Below, one piece after another: positions 26,440-33,745 of a DNA stretch of 64,000 nt; positions within the stretch are counted from its first letter, which is position 1; the number at the start of each line of letters is the position of its first letter. Below the pieces are notes generated by a model, which saw only the letters and a program-made list of their open reading frames with translations, did no database searches and was not told the origin of the DNA. The position numbers and the translations under genes are program-made. Origin of the DNA: Marinifilaceae bacterium (GTDB lineage Bacteria > Bacteroidota > Bacteroidia > Bacteroidales > Marinifilaceae); assembly GCA_016936255.1 (NCBI GenBank), contig JAFGYE010000023.1, forward strand, positions 1 through 64,000, given 5' to 3'.

Positions 26440-26947
26440 CGAAACGGTTAAGCGATCTAGATAAGATCGAGATGAAAACTAGATAAGACCTAGGTAAACA
26501 CCCCTTAAAACCGCTTTATTACAGCTCTATTTGTAGGCTTCATTCTCTGCAAAGGCTTATTTTACTAGAGAATTGGAAATTTCTATCAAATTGAATTGTT
26601 TTGCTATCAAAAAGATCGTTTAAGTAGGATAAACGAGCGGGATAGAAGCGGGATAAGTGATCGAGATAGGAACTAGATAAGATCTGGATAAAAACCCCTT
26701 TATTATAGCTCTATTCGTAGGCTTTAATCTCTGCAATAGCCTATTTTACTGGGAAAATAGAAATTTCTACCAAATTGATTTGTTTTGCTATCAGAAAGAT
26801 CGTTTAAGTAGGATAAACGAACGGGATAGAAGCGGGATAGGTGATCGAGATAGAAACTAGATAAACACCCCTTAAAACCCCTTTGTAATAGCTCTATTTG
26901 TAGATTTCATTCTCTGCAAGGTCTTAGTTTCTTCGAGAAATGTAAAT
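26440..26947. repeat. 184-bp tandem repeats (about 2.7 copies) with helically phased GATA motifs
   Basis: The 618-base gap between the zinc-ribbon gene and the ApeA-like gene is filled by imperfect tandem units. The AGCTCTATT landmark recurs at 26523, 26707 and 26890, a period of 184 then 183. Within the second unit, GATA begins at 26628, 26641, 26652, 26665, 26676 and 26687 (steps 13, 11, 13, 11, 11). The third has 26812, 26825, 26836, 26849 and 26860 (13, 11, 13, 11). The partial first has 26460 and 26482 with GATG at 26471. Such phasing suggests protein bound to one face of the helix: origin, centromere or transfer site. Confidence 0.85.
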
Positions 26948-26954
26948 TTTAAAA

Positions 26955-28274
26955 CTATGCTTCTATAAAATATTCATTGATTCTCGCTAACGACCTAATA
27001 TGATTTTTAGATTCTAGCAAAACATCATGTTCTATTTCGGTCGAGTATTCTAGTAGATTTAATATTTCACATTTTAAGGTGAGCTCTAATACACTGCTAA
27101 TTAGAAATAATTCAATATAAGTAAAGTGTTTGCTATAACTACCATCATGAGCCATACTATTCCGTGTTTTTAATATCTTATCGATCAATTCATCTACTGT
27201 AAAACTAAATGTGTCACCTATTATTTTAGAAATTGGAAGTCTAAAAGAATTCAATCTATCACGTAGATCTGCTCTATCCCAATATTGAGTTGTTTTACGA
27301 AACCATTTCCTTAACGCATCATCTTTAATCAAACTTGAAATTTCTGCCTTATTTTTTTTTCTCTCATTAATAAGATTTTTATTTGGATTGTGTCTGAATT
27401 CATCATGAAAGTGCTCAATACCCACACAAACATTAAGAAAATAACTTTGTGATGACATACTGGTATTATAGTTTCTATCGAGAATTAAATCAATTATGGG
27501 AATAAGCTTTTCGTTCTTCATCCAATTCTCAAACATCTTCTGCAAGCAAGATTTAGCATTATAATATTGAAGAGATAAACTTTGTGTGAATTTGGATTCA
27601 TTTAAATTATCTAACGTATTCACTACCTCAATTCCTTTATTCGTTTCAGATGAGACGTAATATTCCGAAAACTCAGGATTCTTATTTGTAACGAAAAGTA
27701 TCCATTTTTTAATTCTTCTTATTTTTTCAGAAATTTCAGAAATATGTAATTCACTAACAGATTCTACTATAAAAATAGCCAGCTTTTTCACATCCAAAGA
27801 ACTTGCGCTAAGCTCATGCTGATGAGTAACTAATAACGAAATTTTAATTTCGTCAAGAGTAACTGAGAAAATTGTTTTATTTAATGGTATTTCATAATTG
27901 AAGTAATCTACTTGATTAATACGGTCAGGTTCAGTAATCCATCTAGTAAGAGTTGGTGAAAAAAGTGTGATTTTACTAAAGCACAAATCAGCAACATTAT
28001 TAACATGAATTCCTTTCAACATGTAAGACACAGTAATTTTTCTCCATGTACCACCTTTACCACTGGATCCAGATCCTGCACGAGTATCTACAAGAGTTAC
28101 ATCTCCCAATCCGTTAAATACACCCTGAATTAGCTCCCACTTTTGATCAAACAAGCTATTATATGATGTTTCTAAATAGATTGAATTATTATTAATGTTT
28201 AGCCAGACACCTTCGATTTTTTGTTTTGGTGCTTCGGGTAGAAAAATATGCCCAAAATATCTATTCTCTATCAT
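26955..28274 (-). CDS. ApeA-type HEPN abortive-infection protein
   Basis: This 439-residue protein from the ATG at 28274 (an ATG at 28328 would add 18 residues) starts FGHIFLPEAPKQKIEGVWL, the pattern of ApeA N-terminal domains. The C-terminal third is helical and carries KTRNSMAHDG, the R-x4-H signature of HEPN ribonucleases (R371 and H376 in this numbering). ApeA proteins give single-gene abortive phage defence, presumably by RNA cleavage on infection. It stands alone on the minus strand, divergent from the HNH operon, in the cargo part of the element. Family assignment is by motif and layout only. Confidence 0.68.
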   Translation of the reverse strand: MIENRYFGHIFLPEAPKQKIEGVWLNINNNSIYLETSYNSLFDQKWELIQGVFNGLGDVTLVDTRAGSGSSGKGGTWRKITVSYMLKGIHVNNVADLCFSKITLFSPTLTRWITEPDRINQVDYFNYEIPLNKTIFSVTLDEIKISLLVTHQHELSASSLDVKKLAIFIVESVSELHISEISEKIRRIKKWILFVTNKNPEFSEYYVSSETNKGIEVVNTLDNLNESKFTQSLSLQYYNAKSCLQKMFENWMKNEKLIPIIDLILDRNYNTSMSSQSYFLNVCVGIEHFHDEFRHNPNKNLINERKKNKAEISSLIKDDALRKWFRKTTQYWDRADLRDRLNSFRLPISKIIGDTFSFTVDELIDKILKTRNSMAHDGSYSKHFTYIELFLISSVLELTLKCEILNLLEYSTEIEHDVLLESKNHIRSLARINEYFIEA

Positions 28275-28632
28275 CTTTATTTCTTCATAATTCAGTTGAA
28301 AAATTAAATTTACAAAAAACTTGTGCAATCTTCAGTTTATCCTGCTATTGAGATAACAATTTTCTGAATTGTAGTTTATCTGTTCACAAGAATTGCCTGA
28401 TTCGACAGTATGAATCTTAATTGAAATTTGATAGATTTACTTATATTTTGTGTATTTCAATATAAGGATGTATAGCATATTCCCTTTTTTGAAAAAAAGT
28501 AAAAGAAATCAGATTATCATTAATGTAACAAACAAGTTATGAATGATTTCATTCTTATCGCGTAAATTTAATATGTTGTGATAGTTTTAATTGGGTGTTT
28601 TGTGTTAATAGTAAATGATGAAATAAAAACGA
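28275..28632. other. Divergent intergenic region between the ApeA-like gene and the HNH operon
   Basis: This AT-rich gap of 358 bases probably carries promoters in both directions. A dyad ACAATT/AATTGT with a 5-base loop lies at 28356-28372 and is the only structured site I see. No clear TAnnTTTG box is found on the HNH side. No gene is supported here. Confidence 0.5.
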
Positions 28633-29310
28633 ATGAGTATAAAAGAAAAGGTTAAAAGAAAGTTGTGGGCTTCATCTGGAGGATATTGTGCAAAACCTGA
28701 TTGTCATACCGATTTATTCCCATTTTTTGAAGATAAAATAATAACCAATATTGAAGAATTGGCTCATGTCGTAGGTCAGAAGAAAGATGGCCCAAGAGGG
28801 AATACTTCTTTACCATTAATAGACAGAGACGAATTTGAAAATATTATTTTGCTTTGTCCTACATGTCACACAACAATTGATAAAAATCCAAAATTGTATT
28901 CTGAATCTACAATTCTTCAGTGGAAAAATAATCATGAAGAAAGTATTCGCAGTTTATTTTCAGCAATGAAATTTGAGAGTCGAGAAGGTATAAGGCAATT
29001 TATTTTCCCAATTATGGTTGAGAATAGAAGTATTTTTATGAACTATGGACCATATTCGAAAAGTGCAATGGAAGACCCTATGGCTACAGAATTAATATGG
29101 GAAAGGTTAGCGATACAGAAAATCCTACCTAATAACAGAAAATTAGAAAACACAATTGAATTGAATCAAAATTTATTGGAAGATAATGAATTTGATTTGT
29201 TTGCAGAATTTAAACTTCACAGAGAAGGTTTTGAATATAATAAGATATCTGGCGATGTAAACTCTAGGGTGTTACGTTTCCCAAATGGATTTGATAAATT
29301 ATTTAAATGA
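28633..29310 (+). CDS. HNH endonuclease, first gene of a three-gene operon
   Basis: This 225-residue protein has an N-terminal HNH nuclease domain: zinc-type cysteines C19 and C24, then ELAHVVG with H45, then FENIILLCPTCHTTIDK with N70, C75, C78 and H79. The C-terminal 120 residues (from about 100) are unrecognised and may sense a trigger or bind a partner. The start overlaps nothing, but the stop overlaps the next gene by 4 bases (ATGA), so the products are made together. In an element beside an ApeA-like gene, DNA cleavage in anti-phage defence is likely; this is inference. Confidence 0.8.
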   Translation: MSIKEKVKRKLWASSGGYCAKPDCHTDLFPFFEDKIITNIEELAHVVGQKKDGPRGNTSLPLIDRDEFENIILLCPTCHTTIDKNPKLYSESTILQWKNNHEESIRSLFSAMKFESREGIRQFIFPIMVENRSIFMNYGPYSKSAMEDPMATELIWERLAIQKILPNNRKLENTIELNQNLLEDNEFDLFAEFKLHREGFEYNKISGDVNSRVLRFPNGFDKLFK

Positions 29311-29699
29311 GAGATAAGAATAGAGAAGTTATTGCTCGATCTAGTGCAACGTATTTTGAACAGGGGATGTATGGTCACAATGCTATACAAGACATAACAA
29401 ATTTAGGTAATGATTTATATTTACTTAAAAGAACAAATAATCGTCCTGCATTAAAGATACTTACGGCAGATATCTACATAGTAGGTGAGGCTGAAATTTA
29501 TGATATAAATCCGAAATCACTTAATATAGACTGTATCGTTTTAATAGGGTTTTATAATAGATATTCTATAGCCGCGGAAGAACTGGCAAAGGATATGAAA
29601 GTAGGATTATATGATAATAAAGAATTTTTTGGTGCCGTTAATTGTATTGGATCAGCATTTTTGAATTACAAACGAAAAAAAAAGGATGATGAATTTTAA
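29307..29699 (+). CDS. Unknown protein, middle gene of the HNH operon
   Basis: The 130-residue protein is coupled to the HNH gene (ATGA) and overlaps the next gene by 14 bases. Segments include TADIYIVGEAEIYDI and IDCIVLIGFYNRYSIAAEELAKDM, split here, followed by VGLYDNKEFFGAVN. The late part, a hydrophobic strand, a helix with AAEELAK and a second strand with LYD, weakly recalls the end of Mrr/restriction-endonuclease-like folds. No full PD-(D/E)xK active site is evident. The lysine-rich end may be flexible. I do not recognise the family. Confidence 0.6.
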   Translation: MRDKNREVIARSSATYFEQGMYGHNAIQDITNLGNDLYLLKRTNNRPALKILTADIYIVGEAEIYDINPKSLNIDCIVLIGFYNRYSIAAEELAKDMKVGLYDNKEFFGAVNCIGSAFLNYKRKKKDDEF

Positions 29700-29955
29700 G
29701 TTTAAACCCGTTGCAAATACAAGCATGTATTTGTTTGGTTCCTCGGTTTTTTCGGAGAAATATAATGATATTGACATAGCAGTTATTTACAACAAACATT
29801 GTATTGACATTCAGGAGTTATTGCAATATCGTATATACATTAAGAAGGAAGTTTTGAAAGAATTCAATTGTTCATGTGATGTGATTCTATTGTCGGAAGA
29901 GGAAGATGATGAAATGCAATTTCTTTATAATGCTAAAACTAAAAAGATATATTAG
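29686..29955 (+). CDS. Minimal nucleotidyltransferase (MNT-like), third gene of the HNH operon
   Basis: The 89-residue protein fits a minimal pol-beta-type nucleotidyltransferase. GSS (18-20) is followed eight residues on by D28 and D30 in NDIDIAV, and by a third acidic residue, D65, in SCDVILLS, the usual catalytic triad. Such small enzymes act as antitoxins that AMPylate HEPN toxins, or as nucleotide-transferring toxins. No HEPN partner is in the same operon; the nearest is the ApeA-like gene on the other strand. An ATG at 29689 is an alternative start. Confidence 0.7.
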   Translation: MMNFKFKPVANTSMYLFGSSVFSEKYNDIDIAVIYNKHCIDIQELLQYRIYIKKEVLKEFNCSCDVILLSEEEDDEMQFLYNAKTKKIY

Positions 29956-30093
29956 AAACAAAACACGAGCTTATTGTAAATTTCAGGATATGTTAAAACG
30001 TTTTCTACGTTCATTGCAAATTGACAGTAAACAGATTTAATTGATAACATTTTCATAGTACTAATCATTAAACACCACCATAAAAAGAATAAT

Positions 30094-30429
30094 ATGAATA
30101 ATCCAGAATTTTATATTCAAAAAGCAGAAGAAATAATAACAAGAATAAGCAAATACAAAGAGCTGAAATATTCTGACGATTTAAAATATTCATTGCGCGA
30201 TCTAGAACTTGATACTGAACTTCTATTTTTCGGTTATTCAGAGAATTATCCCGCACTTTTAGATCTTAAGCAAATGAAAGAGAGATATAACCAAAAGGAA
30301 TTCGATTTTGAAGATGTAATAATTAATAAATTACTTTCCGTGTTATCTTCATTTAAATCATTTATCCTTGATCAATTCCCCCTTTATCGAATGAAACTAG
30401 ATTTAGAAACTAGATTATCTGACCACTAA
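30094..30429 (+). CDS. Small helical protein of unknown function at the right end of the element
   Basis: This 111-residue protein is predicted mostly helical, with a charged start (YIQKAEEIITRISKYKEL) and a hydrophobic late helix (LLSVLSSFKSFIL). It has no signal peptide, membrane span or known motif. It follows the nucleotidyltransferase by 138 bases and lies 98 bases before attR, so it may belong to the cargo operon or be independent. An opposing 62-residue ORF on the minus strand is treated as a shadow. Confidence 0.55.
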   Translation: MNNPEFYIQKAEEIITRISKYKELKYSDDLKYSLRDLELDTELLFFGYSENYPALLDLKQMKERYNQKEFDFEDVIINKLLSVLSSFKSFILDQFPLYRMKLDLETRLSDH

Positions 30430-30527
30430 TTAATAAAATATTCAGGGGGACAAATAAGGGTATATTCACCTAATAAAAATCCAGCAAAACGCTAATAGTC
30501 AGTAGATTGAAAGTTTTAATTTGGGTT

Positions 30528-30541
30528 CTGTTGGGGCTACT
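30528..30541 (+). repeat. attR: right copy of the 14-bp integration repeat
   Basis: An exact copy of CTGTTGGGGCTACT. It is preceded by GGGTT, where the tRNA has CGAGTC, so similarity to the tRNA stops almost at once on the element side. It marks the right end of the element. Confidence 0.85.
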
Positions 30542-30544
30542 GTT

Positions 30545-30583
30545 AATCCTTGTAATCTGTTGATTATGAGGATTTTTATTTTT
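30545..30583 (+). terminator. Probable original tRNA-Arg terminator, displaced beyond attR
   Basis: AATCCTTGTAATC (30545-30557) pairs with GATTATGAGGATT (30562-30574) apart from two non-canonical positions. TTTATTTTT follows. The hairpin begins 3 bases after attR, exactly where the tRNA's native terminator would lie before insertion. Confidence 0.7.
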
Positions 30584-30770
30584 GGGTCTCAAAGCGCTTT
30601 TGTATTTGTTATTTCAAAGATTAAAATGTCTGTTTAGTTGATTATTATAGGTTTGTTAAATTGGAATTTGAGGATCGATGATAAAGATACTCCCGCTTGT
30701 GCACGATTGTATCGGTTTCATAAAATTTGCTGGCAAACTGTCATCATGCAAATTGGAAACAGGAATTTCT

Positions 30771-30945
30771 GTTGGCAAAAATACTCTCAGTGATTAAAAC
30801 TGGCTGAAACCATGTGGCAAAATGCTCCCGACGATCAAATTTGAACAAAACCATGCGGCAATGTCCTCTCGATCACCAATAGGTAATGTTTTCCGTTGGC
30901 AAACTGCTCCCGACGACCAAACTTGAGTAAAACCACGTGGTAAAT
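30771..30945. repeat. Four imperfect copies of a ~40-bp unit
   Basis: Units start near 30771, 30813, 30852 and 30894. They share GGCAAA-TGCTC-CGACGA-CAAA-TTGA and AAACCA(T/C)G with drift. The first and third are the most degraded. Lies outside the element. Confidence 0.6.
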
Positions 30946-30965
30946 ACTTCAAACTGAAGGTCAAT

Positions 30966-31064
30966 TACCCCAACCCCCTAAAGGGGCTTACCGGCATGAG
31001 TTTTAGGAAGAAGTTAGAGGCAGCTCTTTTTTTGAAGTCCCCTTTAGGGGATTTAGGGGTAGAA
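30966..31064. repeat. Inverted pair of CCCCTAAAGGGG-type intergenic repeats
   Basis: ACCCCAACCCCCTAAAGGGG near 30967 is nearly the reverse complement of the sequence GTCCCCTTTAGGGGATTTAGG with GGT, near 31038. Similar GGG-rich repeats are widespread in Bacteroidota intergenic DNA. A third, shorter copy (AGTCCCTTCAGGGATTTAGG) at 31098 runs into the end of the next gene. Confidence 0.65.
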
Positions 31065-31111
31065 GAGAATCAAAGCGCTGAATGTTAATTGCTTCAAGTC
31101 CCTTCAGGGAT

Positions 31112-32599
31112 TTAGGGTTTATCCTCTTGCTTGTGAAATTTCATACAGGAAAGTAAGTCGTTCACTTCAATAGTTGCAATGCCTGATGATATATCAGACA
31201 TGGCGTAAGGAATTATTAGTTTATGATTGTATATTAATCCTCCACAAGAATAAATAACATTCGGAACATAACCTTCCCGTTCTTCTTCGTTGGGCGTGAG
31301 TAATGGTTCTTCAAGCTGAGCAATTATTTTTGATGGATCATCAAGATCGAGCAGGATAGCGCCTATGGAATATTGACGCATAGGTCCAACGCCATGAGTA
31401 AGCACCAGCCAGCCTTCTTTAATTTCTATGGGCGATCCACAATTTCCTATCTGTATAAACTCCCACGGTTTTGTAGGTTCTTGAATGATTTTAGACTCCT
31501 GCCAAAAATGCAGATGATCCGAAAACATGATGTGATTGTTTTCTCCGTCCTGGCGGGATAGCATAACATACCGACCTTTTATTTTCCGGGGAAATAATGC
31601 CATGCCTTTGTTCTGAACAGCCTTACCATTTAAAGTGATAACATTAAAATTGAGAAAATCTTTTGTTTCTATCAGTTGAGGAAGAATACTTACCCCATTG
31701 TAAGCTGTGTAGGTTGCATAGTATATGGTTTCGTCATCTTCATTATGAAATTTAACAAACCGGGCATCCTCAATACCTCTGTTTTCATTTTCGGAATAGG
31801 GAAATATTACGCGCTCCGAAACCCCGCAATTTTCATCAAACTGTATGTTGTAATTCGAATTTGCCAGCCAGAATAAAATTCGGATTGTTTCATCGTTACA
31901 GGTAAAATCCGGATCCATGTGAAGTACACCGATACTTACTTTTAGCTCCTGAAAAGTAAATCGGTCGGGTATTTGTTCCATTACGCGGCTGCTCGTTTCG
32001 TCCCATGCATTTAAATCTTCTAATTTAAGTTGAAACAGGTGACTGTCGTAAAAGGGGTTGTGGCGCATTTTTGATGTCTCAACAAACTCGCTTATCGGAT
32101 CGAAAAAAATGGAATCGTCTTTATTGATTACACCACTTCGAAAAACGATTGATGAAATATGTCCTTCGCCCGTTGCCCGCAGGCTCATTATAAAACGAAG
32201 ACAGCCTTTGGGTAAATTACTTTGATCTGGGTGAGGAATCATCGAAGGATTGAAAAGGGCAGCCGATTCAATGGAGTATTCCATGGTAAAATAAGCGCCA
32301 ATGAGAACTTTTTTTATTTTACTGATGGTGATGTTGTGCGGTAAAAATTCCGAAACATTATCAAAGTGTTCCATCATTTGCTGCTCAATATTTTTGTGTC
32401 TGTCATTAAACTGATCACAAATTGTATGCATTAATTTCCCGGCTTCCTCTTCGCTAAGCTTTAAAACCCGATCAATTATATGATCGATACGCCATAAGCC
32501 GCCTGGTATATGTGCACGGGTAATTACCCGCGATGAATCGCGCATTAATTTTATTGTTTTTCGACTAATAAGTTTGCTGATTTCCACTGCCTTTTCCAT
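31112..32599 (-). CDS. GH130-like glycosidase/mannoside phosphorylase
   Basis: This 495-residue cytosolic protein has a C-terminal five-bladed propeller of GH130 type (from about residue 210). Visible motifs are NRGIEDARFV, GMALFPRKIKGRYVMLSRQ, GNCGSPIEIKEGWLVLTHG and YVPNVIYSCGG. The N-terminal 200 residues are extra, as in long GH130 relatives found with glycosyltransferases. GH130 enzymes phosphorolyse or hydrolyse beta-mannosides. Here the neighbours are two GT4 genes on the same strand, so a role in turnover of an oligosaccharide made by this operon is inferred. Its stop codon lies inside a chromosomal repeat. Confidence 0.8.
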   Translation of the reverse strand: MEKAVEISKLISRKTIKLMRDSSRVITRAHIPGGLWRIDHIIDRVLKLSEEEAGKLMHTICDQFNDRHKNIEQQMMEHFDNVSEFLPHNITISKIKKVLIGAYFTMEYSIESAALFNPSMIPHPDQSNLPKGCLRFIMSLRATGEGHISSIVFRSGVINKDDSIFFDPISEFVETSKMRHNPFYDSHLFQLKLEDLNAWDETSSRVMEQIPDRFTFQELKVSIGVLHMDPDFTCNDETIRILFWLANSNYNIQFDENCGVSERVIFPYSENENRGIEDARFVKFHNEDDETIYYATYTAYNGVSILPQLIETKDFLNFNVITLNGKAVQNKGMALFPRKIKGRYVMLSRQDGENNHIMFSDHLHFWQESKIIQEPTKPWEFIQIGNCGSPIEIKEGWLVLTHGVGPMRQYSIGAILLDLDDPSKIIAQLEEPLLTPNEEEREGYVPNVIYSCGGLIYNHKLIIPYAMSDISSGIATIEVNDLLSCMKFHKQEDKP

Positions 32600-32640
32600 C
32601 TGTGTATTCCTTATTGGTTAGTGTTCTTAGTAAAATGCGA

Positions 32641-33651
32641 CTACCTCTCTAGAATTTTACCATAAACCTCTAAATAGCCTTCTATCATTTTTTTCTGTGT
32701 AAATTTTGATTCTGCCCATTTCTTGCAATAAGCTCTGCTTAGCAGTTGAATTGAATCAACAGCAAACACAGCTTCTTCAATGGTATTTACCAAAAAGCCC
32801 GATTGGCTGTCATTTATTAATTCCGGCATCGATCCTCTGTTAAATGCAATTACAGGTGTTCCGCACAGCATCGATTCAGCAACGCTTAGTCCGAAGGGTT
32901 CGTTAAAGCTTATTGGATGCAGCAGTGCAAAAGCTTCGCCCAAAAGTTTATTTCTTTCATTCGGATTTGAATTGCCAACATACACAACAGCATCATTATC
33001 AATAAAAGGTTTTACCTTCTTGTTAAAATAGTCCTGATCTTGTATTAATCCCGAAATAATCAGTTTTCTTCCTGCTTTCTTAGCTATCTGAATGGATTCA
33101 GATGTGCCTTTTTCAGGATGTATTCGGCCAAAAAACAGTAAATATTCCTTCGGATTCGGATTAAAAATAAAGTCAGAAGATTTTATTCCGTTGTAAACAG
33201 TTGCGATGTAATCGAGTTCAGAACTGCGGTCGGAATTGCTGATAGAGACGTAAAAATTATTCTTGTTGTATTTTTTATAGACAGGAATAATTTTCGGTGA
33301 CGAAAACCCATGAATGGTTGTTAGCATGGGTGTTTTAATTAGTTTGGAATAACTAAGTGGCAGAAAATCATAGTTGTTGTGTATCAGGTCAAACCGGTCG
33401 GCCTGCTCCATTAAATTGCTGATGTGCAGGCATTCCCAAACTTTTGGATCTATATTGCTGTTTTCGGCATAAGCAGTCTCCGAGATGTATTCCAATTTGC
33501 CTTTAGTATTCGAGTTTCCTGTTGCAAATAGTGTCACATCAATTCCCTTTTCAACAAGCCCTTCGGCGATATTTGAAGCTACTTGTTCCCACGGGCCATA
33601 ATTTATTGGTGGCGTTCTCCATGCAATAGGCGATAAAATGGCTATTTTCAT
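32641..33651 (-). CDS. GT4-family glycosyltransferase
   Basis: This 336-residue cytosolic GT-B enzyme starts with a first Rossmann half (PIAWRTPPINYGPWEQV, glycine-rich acceptor region). The second half has LLFFGRIHPEKGT (about 180) and the nucleotide-sugar EPFGLSVAESMLCGTPV motif (about 255-271) with the E-x7-E pair of retaining GT4 enzymes. It is shorter than many GT4 proteins but complete. It lies between the GT4-toroid fusion and the GH130-like gene, all on one strand, indicating a three-gene glycan operon. Confidence 0.88.
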   Translation of the reverse strand: MKIAILSPIAWRTPPINYGPWEQVASNIAEGLVEKGIDVTLFATGNSNTKGKLEYISETAYAENSNIDPKVWECLHISNLMEQADRFDLIHNNYDFLPLSYSKLIKTPMLTTIHGFSSPKIIPVYKKYNKNNFYVSISNSDRSSELDYIATVYNGIKSSDFIFNPNPKEYLLFFGRIHPEKGTSESIQIAKKAGRKLIISGLIQDQDYFNKKVKPFIDNDAVVYVGNSNPNERNKLLGEAFALLHPISFNEPFGLSVAESMLCGTPVIAFNRGSMPELINDSQSGFLVNTIEEAVFAVDSIQLLSRAYCKKWAESKFTQKKMIEGYLEVYGKILER

Positions 33652-33745
33652 GAGCTTGTAAAGGTTTGGGTGGATTGTGTAAACAATGAACCACAGGTTT
33701 GTTTAAAATAGGAGCACCTGCACACATAAGTTTATCAGCACCGCT

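Larger units (their letters stand above)
19924..30541 (+). mobile_element. Integrated element (~10.6 kb) in tRNA-Arg(CCU) with phage-type Rep and defence cargo
   Basis: Bounded by 14-bp direct repeats derived from the tRNA 3' end, it has a tyrosine integrase next to the tRNA, as expected for tRNA-targeting islands. Gene order is integrase, XRE regulator (minus), excisionase-like, replication initiator, small unknown, HTH, serine recombinase, HTH paralogue, zinc-ribbon protein, 184-bp tandem repeats, ApeA-like HEPN gene (minus), HNH nuclease, unknown, nucleotidyltransferase, unknown. There is no relaxase, conjugation machinery, capsid or filamentous-phage assembly ATPase, so it is neither a conjugative element nor a complete phage. 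An integrated rolling-circle plasmid or phage satellite fits best. Confidence 0.85.
30430..31111. other. Gene-free region spanning the right element boundary
   Basis: No supported gene. It holds attR, the displaced tRNA terminator, four imperfect copies of a ~40-bp unit (30771-30945) and GC-rich CCCCTAAAGGGG-type inverted repeats up to the GH130-like gene. The part beyond 30541 is host chromosome. Confidence 0.7.

Noticed and set aside
26440-26947. CRISPR array
   Set aside because: The units are about 184 bp and continuous, with no short repeats separated by unique spacers, and no cas genes are near.
29307-29699. Middle gene of the HNH operon as a PD-(D/E)xK nuclease
   Set aside because: The end recalls restriction-enzyme folds, but no complete catalytic motif can be placed, so it is left as unknown.
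30068-30256. A minus-strand frame opposite the last element gene
   Set aside because: It is antisense to a frame with more convincing codon use and start position.
19924-30541. Filamentous prophage
   Set aside because: Only the initiator resembles such phages. The assembly ATPase, coat and adsorption genes are absent.
19924-30541. Conjugative transposon
   Set aside because: No relaxase, coupling protein or tra genes are seen in the interval.
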